The notes beneath the pieces were generated by a model. The model ran no database searches. It saw nothing but the letters and a program-made list of their open reading frames with translations, and was not told where the DNA came from. From positions 50,098,001-50,162,000 of the forward strand of contig NC_070614.1 in NCBI RefSeq assembly GCF_027172205.1: a stretch of DNA of 64,000 bases. Reading direction: 5' to 3'. The stretch is from Podarcis raffonei. Lineage: Eukaryota; Chordata; Lepidosauria; Squamata; Lacertidae. How positions within the stretch are numbered: the first letter of the stretch is position 1; each line of letters starts with the position of its first letter. Positions 46,442-57,420 of this stretch are shown piece after piece. The position numbers and the translations under genes are program-made.

Positions 46442-46628
46442 TTTATTCCAGTATTTGTACGCCAGTCCCGCTTCTGCGCTGCACAATTTGCGTCTTTCCT
46501 TCCCGAGACCAAACTCGAAAGGGAGCAGGGGAGGCGTTTTCCGTGGGCCAGGCCAAAGACGGGCTGGGAAAGACAAGAGTGGAACAGCGCCAGAAACCTT
46601 TGCACCGTTTGCCGAAACCAAAAATAAA
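46442..46628. other. Convergent GMPR2/TINF2 3' ends (overlap)
   Basis: GMPR2 signal AATAAA at 46623-46628 (+). TINF2 signal is TTTATT at 46442-46447 (AATAAA on minus). No other TINF2 signal lies between 46448 and its stop at 46812, so the two transcripts should overlap by about 200 bases. Confidence 0.6.
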
Positions 46629-46811
46629 GCTCGGAAAATGTCTTTGTGCGGGCATGTTTGGAAGAGGAGACCAGCGGGGCGGATGTCATGTTAGGTGGGG
46701 TGTCGCTGAGCCTGAAGAACTAGCACACCTGGAGGAAGGGAAGGAGGCGAGAAAGAGGTTAAGGTGTGGCAAAGAACACCTTCCTAGGCAAGGGAGGGGA
46801 TGGGAAGCCAC

Positions 46812-49800
46812 TCACTGATTCCTGGTGTTGCTAAGGTACTGCTGCAACGTGGGGATGAGGGTGTTGTGCCTGGTGCACTGGTAGTCTCCCTGTTGGAGAA
46901 GAAAGGGAGAAGAGGCCTTGGCTGCTGAGCCCCTTCAAATCATACTGGCACACCTCCTCTTCAAGCTCAAGAAGGGACACCCTCAACCCATCTCCACCAG
47001 CCTTATTTAAATATCAGGGCACACGGTGTTTTGCAGAGCGCTAGGTCCCTGCCCTGAGGAGCTTGCAATCTAAAATCTGACAAGGAACAGCGAAACAAGA
47101 TGCTGTTTCAGTTGCACATGCTTGAGCTTGCTTACAGTCACAGCACGGCAGCCTTTCGCAACTGAGGGTCCTCGGTTTTGGACTACAACTCCCATCAGCC
47201 CCAGCTAGCTGCTCCAGGCGGGGATGAGGGGGCTGAGCCAAAGGCTTCAGAGAAGCCCCACAGCTGTTCCTTCAACACTCACCAGCCAAGGCCCTGGCCT
47301 GACCTCCTGCACTCTCAAACCGCCCCCCCATGGCATGCTGAGTATCTCGTTCCTCACCTTGACGAAAGGGGAACTGCATCCGTCACTGCTTGAATCCAGG
47401 ACAATATCCTCGACTTCTTCTAGAAAGAGAACGGAAGGGGTTGTGGGTACTCGGCACATCCTTCGCTGCTCCCCTGCATAGCAAGGGCTGCGTCTTCTCC
47501 CCAGGTCCATGCAAGGAGAATGCGGTGGCATCTCGGGATTTTTCTACCCTCCTTTGGAAATTGGGGGCAGGCCCATTAGTGTCGGAAATCAAGCCCATAT
47601 CAGGAGAAACTGGCAACTCTCCCAGGCACCCGGCTTGATCTCCTGTTGACCTCCCTGGCTGCATTCCCCAGCAAGATCCAGGCTAGGTCGCAATAGGCGA
47701 TCCTTCTCAGCGTGAGAAGAACACCCCCCCTCTTTCCTGCCCCCCCGGCAGGGGAAAGAGATAGACAGAAACGTATTTTCATGCCTTTATTTCTGTCTTT
47801 GCAGCATTACAAAAAGCATGACTGCTCTCTTCAAACTCCAGCAGTTTAGTAGCAAACACTTCCTGCACTTCCTGTACAGGAACACACGGAAGAGCTCATA
47901 TTGCACTCTGAGCTAATTCTGGTGCTTCGCACTGTGAATTGACTGTCCCTCTGTTTCCCACGGAACAGTCCTAACATTCCATCATGTTTTGTTTTCAAGC
48001 TAGCAGCTCACAGCTGCATTGCTTCTATATTGTAACAATTAGGTCAGGGCCCTGCAGTTAGCAAGGGGGGGGGGAGGGTGGTAGTGGGGAAAGTGGGGTC
48101 CCTGCTGAGCTCCACTGACCCTGGTCATTCCAAACCTACGCCACGCCACAGCCCCTCCACCCTGTCTGCTCCTGATACACTCCCTTCCTGGAGAGATGTT
48201 CCTGGAAACGGGAGACTGAAACACAGAACTGGAAAAAGCGGGGTGATTTGGGGAGCAGGGGACAGGCATCTCACGGAGGAGGGAAAACAGCCAGCCCTCA
48301 AAACCTGGTTGGCCAGCCCTGCTTTCTACTGTAAAACCCAGACATTTGTTCTGCAAAAAACCACCCCCCAGTGAGTCTTCATGTGGTTTTTCTTCAGCTG
48401 CTGCCCTCCAGCTGCTTTTGTATTAAGACAATCCCTGGCTGGGGCTGATGGGACCTGTAGCCCAATGTACATGGAAGGTTACCAAGGCAGAGAGGCTGGA
48501 GTAAACTATTTTTTTAAAAAATACATTCAATTCCCAGAATTGTACTTGCCCACATAGTGGGGAGAGATTCATAGGAGCAAGGACTACCTACCCATTCCCT
48601 GGTTGCCCAGTCGACGTCTGGGGGAATCCCTAAAGGAGAGAGAGAGAAAAGAAGAAGATAGAACAAGCTGTTTAGGGGCAGGGGAATCAGGGAAACGAGA
48701 AGGAGGACAGGGAGACACTTACTGTTCCTGGGCGCAGGGCGAACTACTCCTGTATGTGTGCGCCTGGGAGGGCTCAAGTGTCCTATGTTCCCCCTCCTCC
48801 TCACTGTGAACTAGGGTGCTTGACAGGCGGGGAGAAGGTGGGTGCATAGGTAATCCTGGAAGAAGGGTAAGAGGTTGCAGACAGAGGACACGCAGGGAAG
48901 GAAGGCCAAGCAAGCCAAATGCCTTCGTTACCAACCTGCGGTCTGGTACCCCATGGCGGAGAGGTAGCATGAGAGGATGCTGGAGTCCGGCTGGGGAGTC
49001 CCGCTCGGCCCTTGGAGGCAGGCAGCATCCAGCAGCTGGGGAGGGGGGAGGCAAAAATGAGGGCTAAGGCCTGCCCATAGAGCCATGCCCTACCATGGAG
49101 CCACGGGGCCCTCTCCACCGCTTGGTTCTAGCCCATGCCCCACTGTTACTGCTGCCTGGTACCTGCTGCAAATGGGGCTCAGGAAGGGTTTTCTCCAGTT
49201 GCCACAGGTAATCGTGAAAGAGCTCTTCGACCACCTGCATAAAGGCTTCTCCGTAATCCTTTTCCAGGTGCTCCTAAAAGGCAAAAATCCAAGGATGTTT
49301 GTAGCTGAAACAGCGGATCTATTCCAACAGCCATCTTCAGAATAGGGATCTGCCTTCCATGAGACTGTCCGCTTGCATCCACCTGCCCCAGCATTTTCTG
49401 TTACTGGGTGGGGAGCCCGTGGGGGCCTGCAGAAGTCGTGGCACTAGGATCAGTATCCCTGATCACGGACCATGTAGCTGGGGCTGATGGGAGTTGAGAG
49501 GCCACAAAGATCTGGTGGGCCAGATGTTCCTTATCCCTGAAGCGGCTCTTGGGTAGAAAAAATATTTTCCACGATCTCAACTTAACTGAAGGTGCCCCGA
49601 TCAAATGTAAGATGTTCTGTATGCAAAGCATGTCCCATTCTATCATCACCATCGTCTTTGTTAACCCTCCCTTCACCCCAAGGTCCCAGGGCATGTTACA
49701 GCAACCAGAACACCATATTAACAGCTTAATCAGATTGCAATCACAAAAAACAAGATGGGTCTTGGAAATAGACCCTCAAATGTAAAAAAAAAACCAGGGT

Positions 49801-52362
49801 GAATAGGTATGGCGTTTTCAGCACTTGCCAGAAGCTGTCTTATTTAGGAGCTGCCACAGAGAATGATCCTGGATCATAGTGTCTGAGGATGGAGGAACTA
49901 TTGAGCTTGTCCCTTCAGTCCCGACTTCTGCCCAACACAGATAGCAAACCCACAACCAAACTTGCATTGTTCAAGTGCATGCCAGCCCGACTTTCCTCTC
50001 AACTTCGTCCCCCAGCCTCACCTGCACATACTTCTCCCTCTCCCTGCGGTCACTCAGCAACCCAAACACCAGATCCCGGAAGTTCTCCTGAGCCACCCGC
50101 ACCATCTCCATGTCCTGAGGCGTCTGGGGGTGAAAGGAAGAGATGGCCACAGTAATAATAATAAATAATAATAATAAATTTTATTTATACCCCGCCCTCC
50201 CCAGCAAAGACCTCAGGGCGGCTAACCCCAGATATAAAACAATTGATTAAGATACAACTTAAAAACAAGATTAAAATACAACATTAAAATGCAGCCTCAT
50301 TTCAATAGAAACTCAAATCAAAAACTTTTTGGGAATGAAAACATCAAATCTTCACCATGGCCAACTATTTAGACTGGTCCTACATGGGCCAGAAAAAGCC
50401 AGGGAAGGCCCCAAATAGGAGTTCCATCACAGAAGGAAAAAGGAAAGAGGGGAAAGGGATCAAGTTGATTCCAATCCAAAGGCCAGGCGGAACAACTCTG
50501 TCTTACAGGCCCTGCGGAAAGAAATCAGATCTCTGTCTCATGAGACAGAGCGTTCCACCAGGCCAGAGTCAGTGCTGAAAAGGCCCTGGCTCTGGTTGAG
50601 GCTAATCTGACTTCCTTAGGGCCCGGGACCTCTAAGGTGTTGCTATGGACCTTAAGGTCCTCCGTGGGGCTCCGTGAGGCAGTCCCGTAGGTACGAGGGT
50701 CCTAGGCCGTGAAGGGCTTTAAAGGTCAAAACCAGCACCTTAAATCTGACCCTGTACTCCACCGGGAGCCAGTGCAGCTGGAAAAGCACTGGGTGAATAT
50801 GCTCCCATGGCAGGGACCCCGTGAGGAGCCTCGCTGCAGCATTCTGCACCCGCTGGAGTTTCTGGGACAGCTTCAAGGGCAGCCCTGCATAGAGCGAATT
50901 ACAGTAGTCAAGCCTGGAGGCGACCGTTGCATGGATCACTGTGGCCAGGTCGGGGCGGGAAAGGTAAGGGACCAACTGCAGGGATGGCTGCTCTTTAACG
51001 AAAAGTGGGCAGCCTAGAAGGAGCATGGCAGGGAAGGACGCACGCTGGGAGGGGAGTCTGTCTCTGCTGAACATGTATGCAGACACTCACAGCTTTGGTT
51101 TGGGGCTGAGTCTCCCCCTCTGGAAAGAAGGTATCTAGAGCGTCGTATATCTTTCCATTTGGCTGCTGCTCCTGAAGCATGTTCATGATCACCTGATGCA
51201 AGAGAAAAAAGGGAAGTCAAGGGAGCTGACCTCCTCTATGGTGACCTGGGAGAACTTGTGGGACAGGGGTGGGAGGAAAGGATCAAAGAACCATTTGGCA
51301 ATAATAAGTGAAAACCAGCAAAGACTGACCAGGCTACTGAGACATATGGACCTTAGGCTGGTGCCTTCACTTGACTCTTCTTTGTTTAGGCCGGCCTACC
51401 CAGATATTTATAATGTTGACATGTGCTTTAAGCTGGGTTTTTTACTGATACTTTTATTGTTTTATTCTTTTTGTGAACTGCTTTGAAGCGTCTCACCCCA
51501 AGTCAAGTGGTAGATAAAAGAAAAAACACTCTGGTTATTTCGGGGGTTTTTTTCCTGGTTCTAATCCTTTATTGGATAATCTGACAACTGTTTTCTGTAG
51601 CCTTTGTAGCCCGAGTTTGCTTCTTCTTCACCACCACCGGCTTCTGGCTGCGCAGAATTGCACTGGCACGACGCAGAGCAGCCATGCGCAGGTCTTTGTG
51701 GTAGTTGTTCTTGCGGATGATGTGGCAGAGGCTGCTAAGAGTGGCACAGGCATTTTTGTTGATGGTGATCTTCTCGTAAGAGGCGGCTGGCTTCTGCTGG
51801 CCTGTACGCTTCTTGAGGACCACAACAATGTGCTTCCCATCAGCTGCAGGTTCCACCCCAACAGTCTTGCGATGAATCAGTCCATTGTAGCGGAAAGAGT
51901 TGCGGGCTTTGAGGTTGTTTGGTTCCGTGCTATATATTTGCTTGTTCCTTTTGATAATGAAACTCGAGCAGTTGAGCAATATCATCCATTGCAGATGGGC
52001 AGACATCGTGCAGAACCCTTCTTCTCGCGGAGACGGCCGGAAACGGAAAAGTGGTTATTTCGTTTTTAACTCCCCTCACCCCACCAATGCCACAGCATGA
52101 CATCTGCACACACGAAAAACATTGGCCTGAGACTCACCTTTGCCTGCAGGCCCAACCTCAGCTTGGCAAGGTGCCGGAAGTGCACCAAGTCAGGTGCCGC
52201 CTCCTTCACGGCTGCCAGCAGCGCCAGGACGCGGGGGAAGTCGTGGACCTGCTGCTTCTGCACCACGTGCCAGGCTGCAGCGGCCACGAGCCGCAACGCG
52301 ATGCAGGGATCAGGGGCCGCCCCTCCTATTGCTTCTGCCTCCTCCTCCTCCATGGCTGCCAT
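46812..52362 (-). CDS. TINF2: TERF1-interacting nuclear factor 2 (TIN2), shelterin
   Basis: Nine coding exons on the minus strand: 52138-52362, 51091-51192, 50022-50123, 49163-49273, 48932-49035, 48723-48803, 48592-48629, 47358-47419, 46812-46889; 903 bases, 300 residues (human short/long forms 354/451). The N-terminal TRFH-like domain is clear: [73 protein letters not shown]. The C-terminus [11 protein letters not shown] ... [14 protein letters not shown] matches the end of the human long form (GDLVLDSDEEEN, FDTLIPTLCEYL). TIN2 bridges TRF1, TRF2 and TPP1 at telomeres. The middle is short and shows no FxLxP TRF1-binding motif (HRTLEP instead). Exons 5-6 junction (TTG-GTAACG, TTCACAG) is the least certain. 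A CCCCTCAG acceptor just before the ATG implies an upstream non-coding exon. Confidence 0.9.
50156..50992 (-). mobile_element. L2 LINE, 3' 0.8 kb, TINF2 intron 3/2
   Basis: Tail AATAATAATAAATTTTATTT at the left. The minus frame 50652-51086 reads [40 protein letters not shown] and [20 protein letters not shown]. The 5' edge is about 50992. It separates TINF2 exons 3 and 2. Confidence 0.9.
51543..52051 (-). pseudogene. RPL28P: RPL28 processed retrocopy with intact frame
   Basis: 51569-52006 (minus) encodes [60 protein letters not shown] and [20 protein letters not shown] without introns. The frame runs to 145 codons, a few past the normal 137 end. Upstream is a TOP-like 5' leader (CTTTTCCGTTTCCGGCCGTC), so the copy is full length. 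TGGTTATTTCG repeats at 51532-51542 and 52052-52062 as target duplication, and a short T7 (poly-A) lies at 51547-51553. It sits in TINF2 intron 1, same strand, 86 bases from the exon 1 donor. Divergence from RPL28 at several residues ([13 protein letters not shown]) suggests it is not the functional gene. Confidence 0.92.
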
Positions 52363-52436
52363 CGCCTGAGGGGAGAAAAAGCAGAAGGGTGGAAGGAAAA
52401 GTAAGAAGCGAGCGACAGCGGGAGGTTGGCAACTGC

Positions 52437-52640
52437 GAGAGACAGTGTGGTGTAGCGGATGGAGTGCCGGACCAGGGTTCAAATCCCTACTCGGCCATGA
52501 ATCTTATGGGCTGACCTTGGACACCACTTGCTGCCTCTCAGCCAAACCCACCTCACAAGGTTGTTGTGGGGATTAAATTAGGAAGGGGTGGGGAGAGCAA
52601 TGTACTCCAGCTTGAGCTCCTTGGAGGAAAAGCTGAGATA
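52437..52640 (+). mobile_element. tRNA-derived SINE, second family, diverged
   Basis: GACAGTGTGGTGTAGCGGAT, GGTTCAAATCCCTACTCGGC, CCCACCTCACAAGGTTGTTG. Confidence 0.75.
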
Positions 52641-52651
52641 GAAATGCAATA

Positions 52652-52886
52652 CAGTGGTACCTCGGGTTAAGTAATTCGTTCCGGAGGTCTGTTCTTAACC
52701 TGAAACTGTTCTTAACCTGAAGCGCCACTTTAGCTAATGGGGCCTCCTGCTGCCGCCGCGCCGCCGGAGCACGATTTCTGTTCTCATCCTGAAAAGTTCT
52801 TAACCTGAAGCACTATTTCTGGGTTAGCGGAGTCTGTAACCTGAAGCGTATGTAACCTGAAGCGTATGCAACCCGAGGTACCACTG
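52652..52886. mobile_element. MITE A
   Basis: CAGTGGTACCTCGGGTTAAG to CCCGAGGTACCACTG, TA on both sides, reverse orientation, upstream of TINF2 exon 1. Confidence 0.92.
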
Positions 52887-53159
52887 TAAATGAAAAAATG
52901 CCACAACCAGGACTCAGAAAGACTATTCCTGGCCTAGCTTCTTACACCCACAGCTTCCTAGCCTCCTCTGCACTCAGGCAGCAGCCCCATCTCCCCTTCC
53001 GACCCCACGCTTTCCACAGAATAAGGCTCCATCCACTTGGCTACTCTTACCCCACCAACTTAATTCGCCCAGCTGCTCCCCAAGGCCCCCACTCCATTGT
53101 CCACCACACCTCCATTTTGTGTGCCCCTTCCGCCAATGAAGGCAGCTCCCAGCACCACC

Positions 53160-53560
53160 ACAGTGTAGTAGGGTTCAGTGTCAGACTGATAAGACCTGCG
53201 AGACCAGGGTTCAAATCTCCACTTTGCCCATGAAGCTCCCTGGGTGATGTAGGAACATAAGAAGAAGAGCCCTGAAGGCTGCTCTAGCCCAAGAAGCAGG
53301 ACCTGAAGCCCAAGAGCCCCTCTCTCCCTCCTGAGCTTTCCAGCAACTGGTGTCAGGAAGCTGCCCCGGACTGTGGAGACTGAGCAGAAGCAAAGTGGCT
53401 AGTAGCCATTGGAAGCCATCGATTTGCCTGACCTCATTCTCAAGCCACCCGGCTTGGTGCCCATCGCTGCCTCCTGAGGGAGCGAGTTCCGCAGATTAAC
53501 CTAGCTATCACAATTTGTGCAGCTGTCAATAAATTTGTGAGCAAGTCCTTCCTAGCTTGC
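53160..53560. repeat. Old SINE/LINE mosaic
   Basis: A tRNA-like remnant (GACCAGGGTTCAAATCTCCA) joins GGAACATAAGAAGAAGAGCC ... CCTCCTGAGCTTTCCAGCAA ... CATCGCTGCCTCCTGAGG, a dispersed lizard repeat. Its last block recurs at 54195. No frame. Confidence 0.55.
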
Positions 53561-53635
53561 AAACCTTCCACCCCATCGTAAATCGATAGTAACGCTACCT
53601 CTGGACTTTCAGTCAGCTTTAATCCAGTGATTCCT

Positions 53636-54185
53636 GTTATTATTAGTAGTATTAGTATTTATACCCCGCCTTTTTCTCAGATTGAAACTCAAGACGGCTT
53701 ACAGACAAAAATACAAAAGAGCAGGCAAAACAGAAAAAGCAAAAAACATGGAAAAGTTAGCCATTAACAATTAATTAAACACTAATGGAATGAAAACAAT
53801 ATAAAGAAATCAATTAAAAATACTGATTGTAACAACAAGGAAACCATTGCAGCACCTGCCCTTGCCTTAAAAAGTCAGTTTCCAAAGGCCTGACGGAATA
53901 AAAAGGCCAATGGCAGAGAGACAACAAGGAGGGAGCCAGTCTAAATTCTCTAGGGAGGGAGATTCAAGGTCTGGAAGCAGTACAGCGACCAACAGCCTTG
54001 ATTCAGAGAGATCTACAAACAGCAGTAGGCCCAGGCCAAGTGAAAGTTGGTGTGTTATCTCCTTAAACACCTTTTGCCAGAAAAATTGTATGTATTTACA
54101 CCCCCCACTACATGTGAACGTAATTCCAGGTTTTCTGGCATCCCCCTCCAACGTAACACCGAATATTCCTTCTTTATGTGATGTA
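53636..54185 (-). mobile_element. LINE 3' end, L2-like subfamily
   Basis: ATTATTAGTAGTATTAGTAT tail, TTATACCCCGCCTTTTTCTC, AAGACGGCTTACAGACAAAA and GGCCTGACGGAATAAAAAGG. Non-coding part, 5' truncated. Confidence 0.65.
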
Positions 54186-54299
54186 ATCTGACCCATCGCT
54201 GCCTCCTGAGGGAGAGAGTTCCGCAGGTTAACTGTGCGCCGCCGTGTGGAGGAGAACATTCCTTCTCTCCGCCTTCCTGAAAGTTAAGAGCCATTAAAC

Positions 54300-54405
54300 A
54301 GCGGAACGGGCTCCCTCGGGAGGCGGCGGGGTCTCCTTCCTGGGCAGGTTCCTGCATCTCAGGGGGTTGGGCTAGATGACCCTCGGGGGTCCCTTCACCG
54401 CCCTC
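54300..54405 (+). mobile_element. CR1-like 3' fragment
   Basis: GGGTTGGGCTAGATGACCCT and GGGGTCCCTTC are the CR1 3' consensus words. Confidence 0.6.
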
Positions 54406-54559
54406 CATGCCAGGCATCATTTCTGCCAACTTCCCCTCGGCCCAGCCCACCTCGCGGGGTTTCTTGTGGGGTGAGCAGGGGCAGAAGAACCGTCCCGGCC
54501 CCCTTCAGCTCCCTGAACGGGTGAAAAGCGCGACAGAAGCGCAATAAATAAACCAATAA

Positions 54560-54900
54560 ACAAGCGTCATACCCTTCTTCGTTGCCCTTGGCAACCGTTA
54601 GCCCTCGGCCGGGCTTCCGGCGGCTTCACTTCCGGCTGCGCATGCGCCCTTTTAACTCTTCCCTCTCCGCTTTTGCGGGACCCTGAGCGGCTTCGAAGCT
54701 CCGGCGCTCGCTCGGTTCTCCTCCTTCTACCGCTAACCCCGGACATTTCGGGTTTTTTTATGTCCCGCCGCGCTTCCGGCGCGTTTCTATGGAGATGCGC
54801 CTGACGTCACGCCGGCGCTTTCGTCACATCCCCTGGCGTTCCGCGGAAACCTTGGAGACGCGCTGTTTCTACGCCGCCGCCGCCGCTCAAAATGAGCCAC
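54560..54900 (-). promoter_or_regulatory. TINF2: CpG-rich TINF2 promoter
   Basis: Holds an RFX X-box-like palindrome GTTGCCCTTGGCAAC (54581-54595), ETS sites CTTCCGG and ACTTCCGG, and an NRF1 palindrome TGCGCATGCGCC (54637-54648). No TATA box. It lies 2.2 kb upstream of the TINF2 start codon, consistent with a non-coding first exon here; no donor was pinned down. Confidence 0.6.
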
Positions 54901-55184
54901 ACAGCGGCCCCTGGAGGTTATTCTGTGAACCGCGGCCTCGTAGAGCAGCAGCCAATCAGGAACGAGGAGGTGGGACGGAAGGGGAGATTATGCAGATTTC
55001 AGAGCAGGGCGCCCACCTGGCCAGGTGGAGGTGGGCGGGGCCTAGCGTGTCACACCAGCCCTGCAGTGTAGGCCGAGGTTAATATTGCACGTTGGGGAAG
55101 CGGTGCTGGGAGCAAGAATACAGTCTACAATACCCTGCAGTGTGGTCCAGTGTCACTGCTTTGTTGCAGGCTGCGTTTTGTGTA

Positions 55185-55415
55185 CAGTGGTACCTCGGGT
55201 TACAGACGCTTCAGGTTACATACGCTTCAGGTTACAGACTCCGCTAACCCAGAAATAGTGCTTCAGGTTAAGAACTTTGCTTCAGGATGAGAACAGAAAT
55301 CGTGCGGCGCCGCAGCAGCAGGAGGCCCCATTAGCTAAAGTGGTGCTTCAGGAACAGTTTCAGGTTAAGAACGGACATCCGGAACGAATTAAGTACTTAA
55401 CCTGAGGTACCACTG
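55185..55415. mobile_element. MITE A
   Basis: CAGTGGTACCTCGGGTTACA to CCTGAGGTACCACTG, TA at the left, TG at the right. Confidence 0.9.
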
Positions 55416-55424
55416 TGTGCTGTA

Positions 55425-55586
55425 CAGTAATACCTCATGTTGCGTTAGGTTCATGTTGCGTCTTTTTCGCCACATGTGCAGAAACGCTATATTGCGCATG
55501 CGCAGAAACAGCGCTCTAGTTATTGACTTTTTGGGGTGCAAATGGCACCCCAGAATGGATCAAGTCCGTAACTAGAGGTACCACTG
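55425..55586. mobile_element. MITE A relative (CAGTAATACCTCATG)
   Basis: CAGTAATACCTCATGTTGCG to ACTAGAGGTACCACTG with TA on both sides. The interior (TTTTTCGCCACATGTGCAGA) differs from MITE A, so this is a separate subfamily sharing its ends. Confidence 0.7.
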
Positions 55587-55638
55587 TACATGAGAGAGGC
55601 AACATCCAATGTACATCTTGTAATAATAATAATAATAC

Positions 55639-56311
55639 TGTTACGGCTAAAATCTGGGTGCGGGGCTACTCTGCCACCCAGCTCATCGGACTAAGTCCGT
55701 GGGTCCCTGCGGAAAAAAATGAGCTCAGCCGGACAGGAGCAAACTGCAGAAGATCCAAGTTTATTGCGCAACAGGTTCAAGGCAAGATTGAACAGCGAGA
55801 AAGGGGTGACATGAACTTTTGAAACTCCCTCCATGTCCCAGAATACAGTGCAAAACACATCCCAGTTACATCATTAATACATTAAGGAAAGGTTGGGTTA
55901 CACAGATTACATCATGAATACATTAAGGAGAGGTTGGGTTACACCGGATTAACATATGGAGGAGGGAGGGGGGAATATGCAGAGCTGGAGATATGCGCAG
56001 ATAAGTGCTTCCTGAGTGCAGGTGACGGGAAGACAATGGTCCATGTATGCATAGTCTGCCACCTGGCGTTGCCCGGGAGGAAAGGCTTGGCAGAGTGATT
56101 TGACAGGATTAGGGTCTTGACACCTTGCTTGAGGGATTATGGAGGACAGGGGAGGTGTGATGGAGTCCTAGAGAAATTGAGCAAATTGGCACGTTGATTT
56201 TCTATGAATTTTATAAATTTTAGTCCCTTTTGACATTGACAATTGGAAATAAATTGATATATTGTAGCGAAGAAGAAGGTGAAGAAGGCCATGCCCCCCC
56301 CTTCCGTAACA
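55639..56311 (-). mobile_element. Solo LTR fossil (about 673 bp)
   Basis: Begins TGTTACGGCTAAAATC and ends CCTTCCGTAACA, the TG...CA ends of an LTR, with ATAC repeated at both edges (55635-55638, 56312-56315). No internal viral region. Family unassigned; clear ends suggest moderate age. Confidence 0.78.
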
Positions 56312-56633
56312 ATACTTATAGCCCACCCATCTGGCTGGGTTTCCCCAGCCACTCTGGGTGGCATACAGCACATTAAAAAAAATGTAAAACATTAGACATT
56401 AAACATTTCCCAATACAGAGCTGCCTTCAGATGTCTTCTAAAAGTCAGGTAGTTGTTTATTTCCTTGACATCTGATGGGAGGGCGTTCCACAGGGCAGGT
56501 GCCACTACCGAGAAGGCCCTCTGCCTGGTTCCCTGTAACTTGGCTTCTCGCAGGGAGGGAACCGCCAGAAGGCCCTCGGCGCTGGACCTCAGTGTCCGGG
56601 CTGAACGATGGGGGTGGAGACGCTTCTTCAGGT

Positions 56634-57365
56634 TGTTACCGGAAAAATCCGAGGGCTCCCTTGGACAAAAAGTAAAGACACCAACCAGAGTAAATTGAAG
56701 CAAATCAGCAGCCTGTAGGCTTGGTCTTTATTGAAGAAAGACTGTCGCGACAGGGTGCTCCCCTCACTTGCAGGTGAGAGGAAAGACAAAGAAAAATAGT
56801 GTGCAAGGTCTTATAAAAACTTTTGAAATTCCCCTCCTCTAGGTCAAGCCCACCCCCAGAAACATCATGCATACATTACAGAAAGGAGGGGTTGAGGGAG
56901 GAGTTGGTGGTAACCTGAGTGTCTTGTCACCTGGCTAGTTCCTCCTTTCCCCCCTCCCCATGAGTCACTTCCAGGAGACAAAGGGGAGTTTGCAGTTTCC
57001 TGCCCCCAGAGGGAAGATCTGATCATTGTCCTTTATTTCAGTCCATGCTGAATCCACTCCCATATGCAAGTTCTTTGTGATCTTGATTGTCTTCTGTCTG
57101 GGATCATCAGAGTTGGCATAGCAACTGGGCAGGGCTCCTGTGGATGTGCTGGGATGGTGAAGGGATTATGGCTGACCAGGACCAAGCCACCCCCCTTTGA
57201 TAGTCCTTGTCATATGGAGTAAAATAAAAATGGAACAGTGCAAATCCGATGTATGGTTGATTTTTCTATGAATTTATAACAGAAATGTGGCGTATGGAGT
57301 GTGTGAGTGTGTGTGTGTGAAGTTTGTACAAACAGAATGATTGGGGTGGGGGGGTTCCTGCTACA
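56634..57365 (-). mobile_element. Solo LTR fossil (about 732 bp), related to that at 11.5-12.1 kb
   Basis: TGTTACCGGAAAAATCCGAG to GGTTCCTGCTACA, with AGGT repeated at 56630-56633 and 57366-57369. Minus orientation shows AATAAAGACCAAGC and GGGGAGCACCCTGTCGCGAC, shared with the first LTR fossil. Solo; no gag, pol or env seen. Confidence 0.78.
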
Positions 57366-57420
57366 AGGTATACTGAGCTGAAGCCATTTAGGCCGTTTTT
57401 GTGACTGTGTGGGACCCAGT

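Larger units (their letters stand above)
55619..57420 (-). mobile_element. L2 LINE 3' end broken by two solo LTRs
   Basis: Pieces: AAT tail 55619-55638; CCCACCCATCTGGCTGGGTT to CGCTTCTTCAGGT, 56312-56633; GTATACTGAGCTGAAGCC from 57366. They are collinear with the intact copy at 16891-17690. Confidence 0.82.

Noticed and set aside
48514-48804. Frame [12 protein letters not shown] as the TINF2 TRF1-binding exon
   Set aside because: It resembles NLAPLGRR loosely, but this frame does not stay in phase with the conserved [11 protein letters not shown] and TLIPTL exons; the HRTLEP frame does.
51569-52006. RPL28 as the functional gene
   Set aside because: It has no introns, carries target duplications and a short poly(A), and shows replacements at conserved sites, so it is a retrocopy.
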